This document shows positions 7,659 through 17,351 of a stretch of 64,000 nt of DNA, in pieces. Each line of letters opens with the position of its first letter. Positions within the stretch are counted from its first letter, which is position 1. The stretch is from Rhizobium sp. AQ_MP (lineage in GTDB: Bacteria > Pseudomonadota > Alphaproteobacteria > Rhizobiales > Rhizobiaceae). A model generated the notes under the pieces. That model worked only from the letters and a program-made list of their open reading frames with translations, ran no database searches and was not told the origin of the DNA. The DNA lies in NCBI RefSeq assembly GCF_014237835.1, contig NZ_JACJVI010000001.1, forward strand, positions 310,001-374,000, in the 5' to 3' direction. Position numbers and translations under genes: made by a program.

Positions 7659-9916
7659 CACTCACAGGCGCCACAGCACGGAAATTTGCAGGCGGAGGCA
7701 CGGTTGCCTTCGTCTTGCAAACCGTGTCTGCGGTTCTCCTGATCGTCCTGCTCGTTCTCTTCGTCGACATCGCTCGGCAATATCGCATCATGGAAGACGG
7801 GGTACGCGAAAACTCGCTGTGGTCCGTCTACCAGCTCGACCGCGAGGTTCGGCAACTCAGCCACAGCCTGGCGACAGTTCAGCACGACGATAACAATCCT
7901 CAGCTCCTCGACGAGCTTTCTCTCCGCTACGATATCCTTTATTCCCGCGTCTCCATTCTCGATCAGAGCAAGTTTGGCACCTACTTCTCCGGCGACGAGA
8001 AAATCCGTGGCTATATCGCTTCGGTGACCGATGGCGTGCAGCACATGCAGCCGCTCTTTGATGCCTACGCGGCCGGCAGCGTGCCAAGCGCGAAGCAGCT
8101 GGCCGAGCTCCAGGGCACTCTTGCGGCCATGGGACGCTTTGCAGAGGACTTTCTGCTCTACACGAATACGCGTGTCAGTTACGAGCGCGCCGAGAGTCGC
8201 GCGACGATCCTCAACCTGGAACGCAGCTCGACAGTGATGCTCTCGCTGTTGATGGTTTCGGTCGTGTTCCTCGTCATCACCCTCAATCGCCAGCTGCGAT
8301 CCGTGCGCCGATCGAGCCACGAACTTCAGGTCATGGCCACCCAGCTCAGCGAGGCCTATGAGGCAGCAGACGCCGGCAACCGCGCGAAGTCGCAGTTCAT
8401 GGCCACGATGGGCCACGAAATCCGCACCCCGCTCAACGCCATCCTCGGGATGTCGGAACTTCTGGAACTGTCCGAACTGCCGGACGATGCGTTGTCCAGC
8501 GTCAAGACGATCCGCACGTCCGGCGAGGCGCTGCTTGAAATCATCAACGAAATCCTCGATTTCTCCAAGATCGAACACGGCAAGCTGGAACTTGAGGAAC
8601 GCGCCTTCGACGTCTGCGCGCTCGCTGAAAGCACCGTCAGCATCCTCAGGGGCCGCGCCGACGATCATGGAAACACCGTGATCCTCGACCTGCCCGATTC
8701 ACTGCAGGCGCTCTATGTCAAGACGGATCCCACGCGTCTGCGCCAGGTCCTGCTCAATCTCCTGTCGAATGCCGTGAAGTTCACCCATCAGGGAACGGTC
8801 ACACTCCGTCTGCGCGACTTCTATCGCGAAGGCAAGCTGATGATCCGTTTCGAGGTGGAAGACACCGGTATCGGCATCGATGAAGCCGGTCTCGATAAGC
8901 TGTTCAAGCCCTTCTCTCAGGTCGACGCATCCATCAGCCGCCGTTACGGCGGTACGGGATTGGGCCTCACCATCTGCAAGCAGATCGTCGAGAAACTCGG
9001 TGGCGAGCTTGGCATGAGCAGCACCGTGGGCGTCGGCTCCATATTCTGGTTCGAACTGGCTGTCGTGCCGGTCACCCGCGAGGAGGCCACAGGTCTCGCG
9101 ACGAAGGCTGTATCCGAGGAAACGCTGCCCCGTTTCCGGATCCTGCTGGTTGAAGACAACAAGGTGAACCAGATCGTCGCCACGCGTTTCCTTGCGCGAT
9201 TGGGCCAGGATGTCGAGATCGCCAATGATGGTGCAGAGGCGGTCTCCATCACCCGAGAACAGGCTTTCGATCTCATCCTCATGGACATGCAGATGCCGGT
9301 CATGGATGGCATCGAAGCGACAAAGCGGATCATTGCCGAAGGCGGTCCCTCTGCTGCCGTTCCAATCATTGCGATGACCGCCAATGCCTCCGACGATGAT
9401 CGTCGTCGCTGCATCGAAGCCGGGATGAGGGGCTTTGAATCCAAGCCTGTGACGCTAGAAAGACTGAAAATGATGATTGCCCATGCCACGCCTGCAGCGC
9501 GGGGCTCCGCACCGCCTGCCGCGACGACGACTGCCCCCCAGAAGCTTGAATTGCCCGAAGTGGACCTTGCGGAGATGCCCCTGCAGTCGATGCCGGCGCT
9601 TGGCATTGAGGGTCTGGACGAGGCTCGGCATGCCGAACTGGTCGAGGCGCTCGGTGAAGATGTCTTCCAGGAACTGGTCGAATCCTTCTTCGACGATGCC
9701 ACGAGCCTGCTCGACGAGTTGAACGAAGCGCTTCAGGTCAATGATCCCGAAACGATCGATCGAGTCCTGCACACGATCAAGGGAGCAGCCTTCAATGTCG
9801 GTCTGAATGATCTGGCCGTGAAAGCCAATGCCATGCGCAACCACACACCTGCGCCTGCGGAAATCGAAATGCTCGGCGAGGAGATCCTCGCGCTCAAATT
9901 TAAACTGGTTGCTTAG
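7655..9916 (+). CDS. Hybrid sensor histidine kinase with receiver and Hpt domains
   Basis: The product has 753 residues and starts at GTG, overlapping the previous stop. The order is: membrane helix about 18-40; periplasmic segment of about 150 residues; second helix about 190-212; HisKA with phospho-His254 in MGHEIRTPLN; HATPase (NLLSNAVKFT, DTGIGID, GGTGLGL); receiver with Asp544 in LILMDMQMP; and a C-terminal Hpt with His706 in HTIKGAAFN. This is a complete four-step phosphorelay in one protein. The periplasmic loop is well placed to read the PruR-like protein, and the downstream receivers are the obvious outputs. Known relatives by architecture are RpfC- and BarA-type kinases. Confidence 0.93.
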   Translation: MTLTGATARKFAGGGTVAFVLQTVSAVLLIVLLVLFVDIARQYRIMEDGVRENSLWSVYQLDREVRQLSHSLATVQHDDNNPQLLDELSLRYDILYSRVSILDQSKFGTYFSGDEKIRGYIASVTDGVQHMQPLFDAYAAGSVPSAKQLAELQGTLAAMGRFAEDFLLYTNTRVSYERAESRATILNLERSSTVMLSLLMVSVVFLVITLNRQLRSVRRSSHELQVMATQLSEAYEAADAGNRAKSQFMATMGHEIRTPLNAILGMSELLELSELPDDALSSVKTIRTSGEALLEIINEILDFSKIEHGKLELEERAFDVCALAESTVSILRGRADDHGNTVILDLPDSLQALYVKTDPTRLRQVLLNLLSNAVKFTHQGTVTLRLRDFYREGKLMIRFEVEDTGIGIDEAGLDKLFKPFSQVDASISRRYGGTGLGLTICKQIVEKLGGELGMSSTVGVGSIFWFELAVVPVTREEATGLATKAVSEETLPRFRILLVEDNKVNQIVATRFLARLGQDVEIANDGAEAVSITREQAFDLILMDMQMPVMDGIEATKRIIAEGGPSAAVPIIAMTANASDDDRRRCIEAGMRGFESKPVTLERLKMMIAHATPAARGSAPPAATTTAPQKLELPEVDLAEMPLQSMPALGIEGLDEARHAELVEALGEDVFQELVESFFDDATSLLDELNEALQVNDPETIDRVLHTIKGAAFNVGLNDLAVKANAMRNHTPAPAEIEMLGEEILALKFKLVA

Positions 9917-9933
9917 AAAGCACGGAGGCGTTC

Positions 9934-11019
9934 ATGCGTATTTTGTTGGTGGACGACAACAGCACCAATTTGAAGCTCCTGACGAAGCTCGTCGGCAAGC
10001 TCGACACCTGCGAGGCTCTGCCCTATGCGAGCCCGGACGCCGTGCTCTCGGCCCTGCCGGAGCTCGATTTCGACATTGCGATCATCGACTATCAGATGCC
10101 GGTCTATAACGGTGTCGAGCTCTACACCGAAATCGTGCGCTTCGAAAAATATGCCGATGTGCCCGTCATCTTTGTTACCGCCGACAAGGACATGACCACC
10201 CGCATGGCAGCGCTCAATGCCGGTGCCATCGACTTCCTGACCAAGCCTGTGAACCCCGTCGAGTTCCAGGCGCGCGTGCAGAACATCGTCAGCCTCGCCC
10301 GCGCCCGCCGTCAGCTCGCCGATCAGGCCGAATGGCTGCGCCGCGAGGTCGAGCGCGCTGTCGGCGAACTGCGCGAACGCGAGCAGGAGATCATTCACCG
10401 CCTGACTCTCGCCGCCGGCTACAAGGATCCGGAAACGGCGCGCCACACGCTTCGTGTCGCCGCCTATTCGGAAGCGATTGCACTCGAACTCGGTCTGCCG
10501 AGCCAGGTCTGCCATGACATCCGGCTCGCAGCCCCGATGCATGATATCGGCAAGGTCGCCATGCCCGATACGGTTCTCCTGAAGCAGGGTCGCCTGACGG
10601 AAGCCGAGTATCGCCAGATGCAGGCGCACGCCCAGATCGGCAGCGACATCCTCGGCCGGTCCCATTCCTCGCTGCTGCAACTCGCCTCGGAGATTGCGGC
10701 GAGCCACCACGAGCGCTGGGACGGCCAGGGTTATCCGAACCGTCTTATTGGCACCGCGATCCCGATTTCCGGCCGCATCGTCTGCATTGCCGACAATTTC
10801 GACGCCCTGACCACCGAGCGTCCCTACAAGCCGGCCTGGAGCTTCGAGCGCACCGTAGAGCACATCCTCGGTCGCGCCGGCACCCAGTTCGATCCGGATT
10901 GCGTAGCGGCCTTCGAGCGTGCGCTGCCGCGGATCCAGGCGATTATGGAGCAGGACCGCCGCGAACAGATGGAAGAGGCGGAGAAGGCAGTGGTGCCCAT
11001 GAACGAGCGGGTCGCCTGA
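9934..11019 (+). CDS. Response regulator with HD-GYP c-di-GMP phosphodiesterase domain
   Basis: The product has 361 residues. An N-terminal receiver (VDDN, phosphoacceptor Asp52 in IIDYQMP, Lys in LTKPVNP) is joined by a coiled linker to an HD-GYP domain. The catalytic pattern is intact: MHDIGK for the HD pair, SHHERWDGQGYP for the HExxxGxGYP signature, and DNFDALTTERPYK. Such RpfG-type proteins hydrolyse c-di-GMP when phosphorylated. The gene starts 17 bases after the hybrid kinase stop, so it is the likely operon output. Enzyme activity is inferred from conserved residues. Confidence 0.92.
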   Translation: MRILLVDDNSTNLKLLTKLVGKLDTCEALPYASPDAVLSALPELDFDIAIIDYQMPVYNGVELYTEIVRFEKYADVPVIFVTADKDMTTRMAALNAGAIDFLTKPVNPVEFQARVQNIVSLARARRQLADQAEWLRREVERAVGELREREQEIIHRLTLAAGYKDPETARHTLRVAAYSEAIALELGLPSQVCHDIRLAAPMHDIGKVAMPDTVLLKQGRLTEAEYRQMQAHAQIGSDILGRSHSSLLQLASEIAASHHERWDGQGYPNRLIGTAIPISGRIVCIADNFDALTTERPYKPAWSFERTVEHILGRAGTQFDPDCVAAFERALPRIQAIMEQDRREQMEEAEKAVVPMNERVA

Positions 11020-11084
11020 TCCTTTGATCCCCGTAGGCGGACATGCTAAGGGCGGCGAGTTCTCGTTTAGCCGGAGGCCCGCCC

Positions 11085-12122
11085 ATGTCATCTCTCACCA
11101 TCCGTCGCCCCGATGACTGGCATCTGCATCTGCGCGATGGCGCCATGCTGGAGGGCGTGATTGGCGATACGAGCCGGCATTTCGCCCGCGCGATCATCAT
11201 GCCGAACCTCGTGCCGCCGGTGGTGACCACCGAGGATGCGCGCGCCTATCGCGAGCGGATCCTCAAGGCAGTGCCGGCTGGCGACAGCTTCCAGCCGCTG
11301 ATGACGCTTTATCTCACCGAGCACACAAACCCGGATGACGTCGAGGAGGGCAAGCGCTCCGGTCTGATCACGGCGGTGAAGCTCTATCCGGCGGGTGCCA
11401 CGACCAATTCGCATGGCGGCGTACGCGACATGGAAAAGGCCATGCCGGTGCTGGAGCGCATGGCCAAGGTCGGCCTGCCGCTCTGCGTGCATGGCGAGGT
11501 GACGACGCCCGAGATCGATATCTTCGACCGCGAGAAGGTCTTCATCGACACGGTTCTCGATCCGCTCCGCCGTCGCCTCCCGGAGCTGAAGGTGACCATG
11601 GAGCATGTGACCACCGAGGACGGCATCCAGTACATCCGCTCCGCCGAGCGCAATCTGGCGGGCTCGATTACCACCCATCACCTGATCATCAACCGCAACG
11701 ACATTCTCGTCGGCGGCATCCAGCCACACTACTACTGCCTGCCTGTCGCCAAACGCGAGAACCACCGCCAGGCCCTGCGCAAAGCGGCCGTTTCAGGCGA
11801 TCACCGCTTCTTCCTTGGCACCGACAGTGCGCCGCATGTCGATCCGCTGAAGGAATGCGCCTGCGGCTGCGCCGGCATCTACACCTCGATCAACACGATG
11901 AGCTGCCTTGCTCATGTCTTCGAACAGGAGAATGCGCTCGACAAGCTCGAGGCCTTCGCCTCGCTGAACGGGCCCGCCTGGTACGGCCTGCCGGCAAACG
12001 AGGAGACCATCACGCTGGTAAAGCGCGAGGAGCCGGTCGAATTGCCGGCCAAGATCTTCACCGGCGCTGGGCCGGTCACGGTCTTCAACCCCAAATTCCC
12101 GCTGCACTGGGATGTCGCCTGA
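11085..12122 (+). CDS. pyrC: Dihydroorotase (PyrC, pyrimidine synthesis)
   Basis: The product has 345 residues, the homodimeric class II dihydroorotase length. Metal-binding motifs are visible: WHLHLRDG at the start, [11 protein letters not shown] with the lysine to be carboxylated, CVHGEV, THHLI and LGTDSAPH. It catalyses ring closure of carbamoyl-aspartate to dihydroorotate in the cytoplasm. ATG 11085 is preferred over the upstream in-frame ATG at 11043 because CCGGAGG precedes it and family members begin close to the [13 protein letters not shown] motif. It ends in a strong terminator. Confidence 0.96.
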   Translation: MSSLTIRRPDDWHLHLRDGAMLEGVIGDTSRHFARAIIMPNLVPPVVTTEDARAYRERILKAVPAGDSFQPLMTLYLTEHTNPDDVEEGKRSGLITAVKLYPAGATTNSHGGVRDMEKAMPVLERMAKVGLPLCVHGEVTTPEIDIFDREKVFIDTVLDPLRRRLPELKVTMEHVTTEDGIQYIRSAERNLAGSITTHHLIINRNDILVGGIQPHYYCLPVAKRENHRQALRKAAVSGDHRFFLGTDSAPHVDPLKECACGCAGIYTSINTMSCLAHVFEQENALDKLEAFASLNGPAWYGLPANEETITLVKREEPVELPAKIFTGAGPVTVFNPKFPLHWDVA

Positions 12123-12126
12123 AACG

Positions 12127-12160
12127 AAAAATGCCTCGCGAATGACGCGAGGCATTTTTT
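12127..12160 (+). terminator. Rho-independent terminator after pyrC
   Basis: A perfect 14-bp stem (AAAAATGCCTCGCG at 12127-12140 with its complement at 12146-12159), a 5-base loop and a run of T. It starts four bases after the pyrC stop. The A-run on the other side makes it bidirectional, so it can also end the small membrane-protein gene on the minus strand. Confidence 0.93.
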
Positions 12161-12189
12161 GAAGGTGGGCAGGGCTGAAACAGCCTGCA

Positions 12190-12345
12190 TCAGGTCCCGA
12201 GCGAGCCGAGCTGTGGCCAGAGGCCGAGAACACCGATCACGATCAGATAGATTGCGACCACATAATTGAGCAGGCGCGGCATGATCAGGATCAGGATGCC
12301 GGCGATAAGGGCGACGAGCGGTTGGATGACGAGCATGTTGTCCAT
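12190..12345 (-). CDS. Small membrane protein (DUF3096-like)
   Basis: The product has 51 residues beginning MDNMLVIQPL. Two hydrophobic segments (about 9-22 and 28-43) flank the PRLLNYVVAIYLIVIGVLGL stretch typical of DUF3096 proteins. An AAGGA site lies 8 bases before the ATG, and the stop lies just before the shared pyrC terminator. Function is unknown. It is likely an inner-membrane protein, placed between pyrC and pyrE on the opposite strand. Confidence 0.75.
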   Translation of the reverse strand: MDNMLVIQPLVALIAGILILIMPRLLNYVVAIYLIVIGVLGLWPQLGSLGT

Positions 12346-12474
12346 GGAAATGGTCCTTCGTGGATGGGCCAGCCGTAAAGATCTGTCGAGGCTGATTGTT
12401 CCATTCTCTGGCCATCTGGCGGCTGGCCCTCCTTGCTGCTATTGCCGAAGAAACCAGACAGACAGGAGCGCCCG

Positions 12475-13164
12475 ATGATCCAGACACCCTTCACCGATCC
12501 CGCCGTGATGGCCGAACTCGTGGCGAAGATGCTCTGGGAGATCAAGGCGGTGCATTTCAATGCAGCCGAGCCCTACAAGCTCTCCTCGGGCATGAGGAGC
12601 CCCGTCTACATCGACTGCCGCAAGCTTCTGTCCTATCCGCGCGTGCGCTCCGCCGTCATGGATTTTGCCGCAGCGACCCTGATGCGCAATGCCGGCTTCG
12701 AGCAGTTCGACTGCATCGCCGGCGGCGAGACGGCGGGTATCCCGTTTGCAGCCCTGCTCGCCGATCGCCTCGGCCTGCCGATGATCTATGTGCGCAAGGC
12801 CCCGAAGGGCCATGGTCGCAACGCCCAGATCGAAGGCCATATGCCGGAAGGGGCGCGCGTTCTCGTCATCGAGGACCTGACGACGGCGGGCGGCAGCATG
12901 TTCAAGTTCATCGATGCCATCAGGGCTGCCGGCGGCGTCGTCGACCATGGCATCGCGCTGTTCTTCTACGGCATCTTCCCAGAGGCCGAGCAGCGTTTTG
13001 AAGATGGCAAGGTGAAGCTCCACTACATCGCCACCTGGCGGAATGTTCTGGCTGTGGCCCGCGATCAGAAGCTCTTCGATGAAAAGACCCTGTCGGAAGT
13101 CGAAGCCTTCCTGGATGCCCCGCTTGCCTGGTCGGGTCGCAATGGTGGGATTTCGTCTCTTTGA
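12475..13164 (+). CDS. pyrE: Orotate phosphoribosyltransferase
   Basis: The product has 229 residues. The PRPP-binding signature [13 protein letters not shown] and the catalytic-loop region [16 protein letters not shown] are present. It converts orotate and PRPP to orotidine-5'-phosphate, two steps after PyrC in the same pathway. The ATG at 12475 follows GGAGCGCCCG and gives the family N-terminus MIQTPFTDP. An upstream in-frame ATG at 12433 would add an atypical leader. pyrC and pyrE are near but separately transcribed, with a terminator between them. Confidence 0.95.
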   Translation: MIQTPFTDPAVMAELVAKMLWEIKAVHFNAAEPYKLSSGMRSPVYIDCRKLLSYPRVRSAVMDFAAATLMRNAGFEQFDCIAGGETAGIPFAALLADRLGLPMIYVRKAPKGHGRNAQIEGHMPEGARVLVIEDLTTAGGSMFKFIDAIRAAGGVVDHGIALFFYGIFPEAEQRFEDGKVKLHYIATWRNVLAVARDQKLFDEKTLSEVEAFLDAPLAWSGRNGGISSL

Positions 13165-13209
13165 TGAGCAGATGCCCACGCTGCCCTCTGGCTTAATGGC
13201 CCGAGTTGG

Positions 13210-13221
13210 TTTAAATCGATT
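13210..13221. promoter_or_regulatory. AATCGATT-centred operator-like motif before the sugar kinase
   Basis: TTTAAATCGATT lies 24 bases before the kinase start, with an 8-bp palindromic core of the kind bound by LacI-family regulators in rhizobia. The same 12 bases recur at 17375-17386, upstream of pgi. No regulator gene for it is visible in the window. Confidence 0.4.
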
Positions 13222-13245
13222 GAAAATGATGCCTGGGAGGCCTCG

Positions 13246-14172
13246 ATGATCCTGTGTTGCGGCGAAGCGCTGATCGACATGTTGCCACGCGAAACCACGC
13301 TCGGCGAGCGCGCCTTTGCGCCCTATGCCGGCGGCGCGATCTTCAACACGGCCATTGCGCTTGGCCGTCTTGGCATCGAGACAGGCTTCTTTACCGGCCT
13401 CTCCGACGACATGCTCGGGGACATCCTGCGCGACACGCTGAAATCCTCGGGCGTCGACTACAGTTATTGCGCCACGCTTTCGCGCCCCTGCACGATCGCG
13501 CTGGTCAAGCTGACCAACGGCCAGGCTTCCTATGCCTTCTACGACGAGAACACAGCAGGGCGTATGATCACCGAAGCCGACCTGCCCAAGCTCGATGACA
13601 GCTGCGAGGCCCTGCATTTCGGTGCGATCAGCCTGATCCCGGAACCCTGCGGCTCGACCTACGAGGCGCTGATGACCCGCGAGCACAAGACCCGCGTGAT
13701 CTCGCTCGACCCCAACATCCGCCCCGGCTTCATCAAGGATAAGGCGGCCCACCAGGCCCGCATCGCCCGCATGGCCGATATGTCCGACATCCTGAAATTC
13801 TCCGACGAAGACCTCGACTGGTTCGATCTCCAGGGCAGCCAGGACGAACGCGCCGGCTATTGGCTGACGCGCGGCGCGAAGCTCGTGGTGCTGACCAAGG
13901 GTGCTGAAGGCGCGACAGCCTACACCGCCAATTTCAAGGTCTCGGTGCCCTCGAACAAGGTCGAAGTCGTCGACACTGTCGGTGCTGGAGATACGTTCGA
14001 TGCGGGCATTCTGGCATCGCTCAAACGCCAGGGTCTGCTGACCAAGGAAAAGGTCGCAACGCTCTCGGAAGACGCCGTCCGCGAGGCGCTGACGGTGGGC
14101 GCGAAGGCTGCGGCCGTGACCGTGTCGCGTGCAGGGGCCAATCCGCCGACGGCGGCGGAGATCGGGTTCTGA
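13246..14172 (+). CDS. frk: PfkB-family sugar kinase, probable fructokinase
   Basis: The product has 308 residues with both PfkB signatures: the N-terminal substrate region with AGGAIFNTAIALGRLG, and the C-terminal ATP/catalytic motif DTVGAGDTFDAG with the catalytic Asp. The opening CCGEALIDMLP is common in rhizobial fructokinases. It would phosphorylate fructose to fructose-6-P, which Pgi (15.7-17.3 kb) then isomerises. This fits fructose import by FrcBCA. An AATCGATT-type motif precedes it. The specific substrate is inferred from context; another ketose is possible. Confidence 0.83.
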   Translation: MILCCGEALIDMLPRETTLGERAFAPYAGGAIFNTAIALGRLGIETGFFTGLSDDMLGDILRDTLKSSGVDYSYCATLSRPCTIALVKLTNGQASYAFYDENTAGRMITEADLPKLDDSCEALHFGAISLIPEPCGSTYEALMTREHKTRVISLDPNIRPGFIKDKAAHQARIARMADMSDILKFSDEDLDWFDLQGSQDERAGYWLTRGAKLVVLTKGAEGATAYTANFKVSVPSNKVEVVDTVGAGDTFDAGILASLKRQGLLTKEKVATLSEDAVREALTVGAKAAAVTVSRAGANPPTAAEIGF

Positions 14173-14216
14173 GGATAGGGAGGCGGCAGGGGAGATCGAC
14201 TTGCCTGCCAACAGCC

Positions 14217-14630
14217 TCATGCTTTGCCGAACGGATTGACGATACGCAGGCGGTCATCGATGACGAGGCCGTCCTGCATGTCTTCGGACATCAATGTATC
14301 GCACCCGGCCAGAAGTGCGGCGGCAACAATCATCGCATCATAGATGGAGAGCCCATAGCGCTCGGCGATCCGCAGTCCGGTCTCGTGTGTCGCCTGTGTG
14401 ATGGGTTCCACCGTCAGCAATGCGCGGGTCATGTCAAGAAACACATACGTCTCCGGCCATGACATCCCCATTTTCCGACGCAGGACATTGGCGATTTCGT
14501 TGAGGACCTGAACGCTGATCGTGCCACCTTGACCGAGTACGGCCTCCACCCTATCGGCTTTCTCGTCATCGCCGGAGGCGAGGTAAAGCAGCACGTTCGT
14601 ATCGACGAACCTACCGCCCATTTGCCTCAT
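14217..14630 (-). CDS. PIN-domain toxin of a VapBC-type pair
   Basis: The product has about 137 residues (start at 14630, or the next ATG at 14621 giving MGGRFVDTN). PIN-domain acidic residues are all visible: Asp in FVDTNVLLYL, Glu in LNEIANV, Asp in LSIYDAMI and the SEDMQDG end. PIN toxins are ribonucleases that often cut initiator tRNA or rRNA. The gene overlaps the 3' end of the antitoxin gene by 10-20 bases, the usual translational coupling. It is the only toxin-antitoxin module in the window. Confidence 0.85.
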   Translation of the reverse strand: MRQMGGRFVDTNVLLYLASGDDEKADRVEAVLGQGGTISVQVLNEIANVLRRKMGMSWPETYVFLDMTRALLTVEPITQATHETGLRIAERYGLSIYDAMIVAAALLAGCDTLMSEDMQDGLVIDDRLRIVNPFGKA

Positions 14631-14841
14631 CCCGGTCGAACTTGAAGTCGACCGGCAACCGTCCTCGGAAGGCTCGCAGGCGTTCAAGCAGATCTTGCGG
14701 TGTCGGCTTGCGCGCCACATCGAGTTCGCGCCAGTCTGCGGCGCGAATTTCGACATGATCGCCTTCCTTCAAGTTCAGGGCTTCGACCACGCTGGTGGGA
14801 AGGCGGACGGCAAGGCTATTGCCCCATTTCGCGATCTGCAT
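14611..14841 (-). CDS. AbrB/MazE-fold antitoxin
   Basis: The product has 76 residues starting MQIAKWGNSLAVRLP, the swapped-hairpin AbrB/SpoVT DNA-binding signature, with a C-terminal acidic tail (DFKFDRDEANG) that should wrap the toxin. ATG 14841 is chosen because CGGAG lies 6 bases upstream; a TTG at 14871 is in frame but less likely. It precedes and overlaps the PIN toxin gene and probably represses its own promoter. Confidence 0.85.
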   Translation of the reverse strand: MQIAKWGNSLAVRLPTSVVEALNLKEGDHVEIRAADWRELDVARKPTPQDLLERLRAFRGRLPVDFKFDRDEANGR

Positions 14842-14940
14842 GGTGGGCTCCGATGATATCTGGTCCTTCAAATGTATATCACCGTAGCCTCAAATCAAGC
14901 GGGGCCCCCTGGGATTGAATCGGAGAATTGGTTGGAAGCT

Positions 14941-15495
14941 TTACAGACTGTAGGTTCCAGCTTCGTCTAGCTGGATCGGAAAGCGCTGCGATGCGACTTC
15001 ATCGAGCCTCAGATTGCTCTTGGCCTGTTTTTCCAGGGCCTTGGTCAGCTTGTCGTTCGCCTCGGGATCCTTGGCGCTGTTGATCACGTCCTGGATTGAC
15101 ACGCCCAGCTTGTCGAGACCGAGTTCCTTCTCCAGGCCCCGAACAGCGTTATCGCCGCCTTTCATCTTGAGTTTGCCGAGCGCTTTCTGCATGGCATCAA
15201 CAAAGTCTTCTCTCGACGCAAAGTTTGCCTGGTCTACGCCAAGGGCTTTGCCGGTCCGGTCGATCAGATCGAGCTTCAGCTTGTTGATGCTGAGATGGTT
15301 CAAGCTGAAGAGGGAGCCCGAAATTTTTGACTGTGCCTGCGTCGGCTGAAGGGCGCTGCTGACCTGTTCGCTGATGCCATTTGCGACCGCCAACAGGTCG
15401 CCGGAACCAGCGTCTGGCTGATGGTTCGGTTGGACAGATGCAGTTTGTTGGAGGATCAGCAGAGCCGCAGAATTTGTCGAGGTGATACTTGTCAT
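14941..15495 (-). CDS. Hypothetical protein, 184 residues
   Basis: I do not recognise the family. The N-terminal 60 residues are Ser/Thr/Gln-rich and low complexity. The remainder is charged and helical, with ITSTNSAAL at the start, LNHLSINKLKLDLIDRTGKALGV in the middle and a Lys/Glu-rich tail ending DEAGTYSL. No signal peptide or membrane helix is evident. Codon use matches the neighbours. A perfect inverted repeat (15583-15599) about 90 bases upstream may control it. Confidence 0.65.
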   Translation of the reverse strand: MTSITSTNSAALLILQQTASVQPNHQPDAGSGDLLAVANGISEQVSSALQPTQAQSKISGSLFSLNHLSINKLKLDLIDRTGKALGVDQANFASREDFVDAMQKALGKLKMKGGDNAVRGLEKELGLDKLGVSIQDVINSAKDPEANDKLTKALEKQAKSNLRLDEVASQRFPIQLDEAGTYSL

Positions 15496-15582
15496 GGGGT
15501 TCTCCAGCTAGCTCGATACCTCCGGATCATGGACGGTCCGAGTAACAGCGCCAAAGCCTCATGCAGTAGCCGCGAAAAACGA

Positions 15583-15599
15583 TTAGGTTCGCAACCTAA
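15583..15599. repeat. Perfect inverted repeat, possible operator
   Basis: TTAGGTT-CGC-AACCTAA, two 7-base arms around a 3-base centre, lies in the gap between the 184-residue hypothetical gene (start 15495) and the pgi stop (15655). The loop is too short for an RNA hairpin terminator and there is no T-run, so a protein-binding site is more likely. Confidence 0.45.
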
Positions 15600-15654
15600 C
15601 AGCGAATCATTAAAACTTCCAGATGCCGAATGAGATGGAGCTATTGCTCGCAAC

Positions 15655-17283
15655 TCACCCCGTCTTCCGCTCCGCCAGCGCCGACACCAATCCCGCCGTC
15701 GAGCTGTCATGCCCGGTCGCCGCGACCTTGCCCTGCACGACCGGCAAAAGCCCCGTCGCCAGTTCCTTGCCGAGCTCCACGCCCCACTGGTCGAAGGAAT
15801 TGATGCGGAAGATCACGCCTTCGACGAAGACGCGGTGTTCGTAAAGCGCGATCAGGCGCCCGAGCGTATAGGGGGTCAGCTGCTCGTAGACGAAGGTGAT
15901 CGACGGGCGGTTTCCGGAGAAGACGCGGTGCGGGGCGAGGAAATCCGCTTCCTCGTCTGACACTCCCTTGGCGGTCAGCTGGCTCTTGGCTTCGGCCAGC
16001 GTGCGGCCCTTCATCAGCGCTTCCGACTGCGCCAGGCAATTGGCGATCAGCAGTTCGTGCTGGTGGCGCAGTTCTGGCTCGAAGCCATTGGCGGCGATCA
16101 GGAACTCGGCCGGGATGACGCTCGTGCCCTGGTGGATGAGCTGGTAGAAGGCATGCTGGCCATTGGTGCCCGGCTCGCCCCAGACGACGGGGCCCGAGGC
16201 ACCCTGAACCGGCTTGCCGTCGATCGTCACGCTCTTGCCGTTCGATTCCATGTCGAGCTGCTGCAGATAGGCCGGGAAACGTGACAGCCGCTGGTCATAG
16301 GGCAGGATCGCCCGCGTCGCATAGTTGAGGACATTGCGGTGATAGACGCCGAGCGCGCCGAGCAGCATCGGCAGGTTCTGCCGGAAGGGGGCGTTGCGGA
16401 AATGCTCGTCCATCGCATGGCCGCCGGCAAGGAAGTCGCCGAAATTGTCTGGCCCGATCGCGATCATCAGCGGCAGGCCGATGGCCGACCAGATGGAATA
16501 ACGACCGCCGACCCAGTCCCAGAAACCGAAGACGCGGGATTGATCGATGCCGAAGGCGGCGACCTTGTCGAGCGCGGTCGAAACGGCGCAGAAATGATGG
16601 CCGACAGCCGCTTCCCCGAGCGCATCGGCAATAAACGCGCGCGCCGTCTGGGCGTTGGTCATCGTCTCGATCGTCGTGAAGGTCTTCGAGGCGACAATGA
16701 AGAGCGTGGTCTCGGCATCAAGCGTTTTCAGCGTGTCAGCAATATGCGCGCCGTCGATATTGGAGACGAAATGCAGGCGCGGTCCGTCATGGAAGGGCGA
16801 GAGCGCCAGCGTCGCCATGACGGGGCCGAGATCCGAGCCGCCAATGCCGATATTGACGACATCGGTGATCGCCTTGCCGGTGGCACCCTTCATCTCGCCG
16901 GAGCGGATGCCGTCAGCAAAGGCACCCATGGCCTCGAGCACACCATTGACGTCAGGCATGACGTCGCGGCCATCGACGATGACCGGGCGGTTGGAGCGGT
17001 TGCGCAGCGCGGTATGCAGCACGGCGCGGCCCTCGGTGAAATTGATCGGTGCGCCCGAAAACATCTGATCGCGCTTTTCGGCGACACCGGCAGCCACCAG
17101 CAGCTGTTCGAGTTGGTCGAGCACCTCGTCATTCACGGCGCATTTGGAGTAATCCATCAACAGGTCGTCGAGCGAAGCCGAGAAACGGCTGAAGCGCTGC
17201 GGATCTGCGGCAAAGGCGGCGCGCAGGTCCTCGGCATGCGTGGCAGCGACCGTGCTCGTCAGTGTGTCGATGATGGATTGCAT
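15655..17283 (-). CDS. pgi: Glucose-6-phosphate isomerase
   Basis: The product has 542 residues, the E. coli-type length. Signatures include [13 protein letters not shown] for the phosphate-binding loop, [14 protein letters not shown], and [12 protein letters not shown] near the C-terminus with the conserved Gln-Trp-Gly-Val. It interconverts glucose-6-P and fructose-6-P in the cytoplasm, linking the fructose import and kinase genes to the Entner-Doudoroff/pentose routes. An AATCGATT-type motif lies about 95 bases upstream, shared with the sugar kinase gene. Confidence 0.96.
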   Translation of the reverse strand: MQSIIDTLTSTVAATHAEDLRAAFAADPQRFSRFSASLDDLLMDYSKCAVNDEVLDQLEQLLVAAGVAEKRDQMFSGAPINFTEGRAVLHTALRNRSNRPVIVDGRDVMPDVNGVLEAMGAFADGIRSGEMKGATGKAITDVVNIGIGGSDLGPVMATLALSPFHDGPRLHFVSNIDGAHIADTLKTLDAETTLFIVASKTFTTIETMTNAQTARAFIADALGEAAVGHHFCAVSTALDKVAAFGIDQSRVFGFWDWVGGRYSIWSAIGLPLMIAIGPDNFGDFLAGGHAMDEHFRNAPFRQNLPMLLGALGVYHRNVLNYATRAILPYDQRLSRFPAYLQQLDMESNGKSVTIDGKPVQGASGPVVWGEPGTNGQHAFYQLIHQGTSVIPAEFLIAANGFEPELRHQHELLIANCLAQSEALMKGRTLAEAKSQLTAKGVSDEEADFLAPHRVFSGNRPSITFVYEQLTPYTLGRLIALYEHRVFVEGVIFRINSFDQWGVELGKELATGLLPVVQGKVAATGHDSSTAGLVSALAERKTG

Positions 17284-17351
17284 CGGAATGTCCCTGGTTC
17301 GACGATGATGCCGGGGACCTTATTAGCGACTTGAGACGGGATCAAGACGAA

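Noticed and set aside
12439..14220. A 593-codon minus-strand open frame across pyrE and the sugar kinase
   Set aside because: It lies opposite two genes with clear family motifs and has no recognisable domain.
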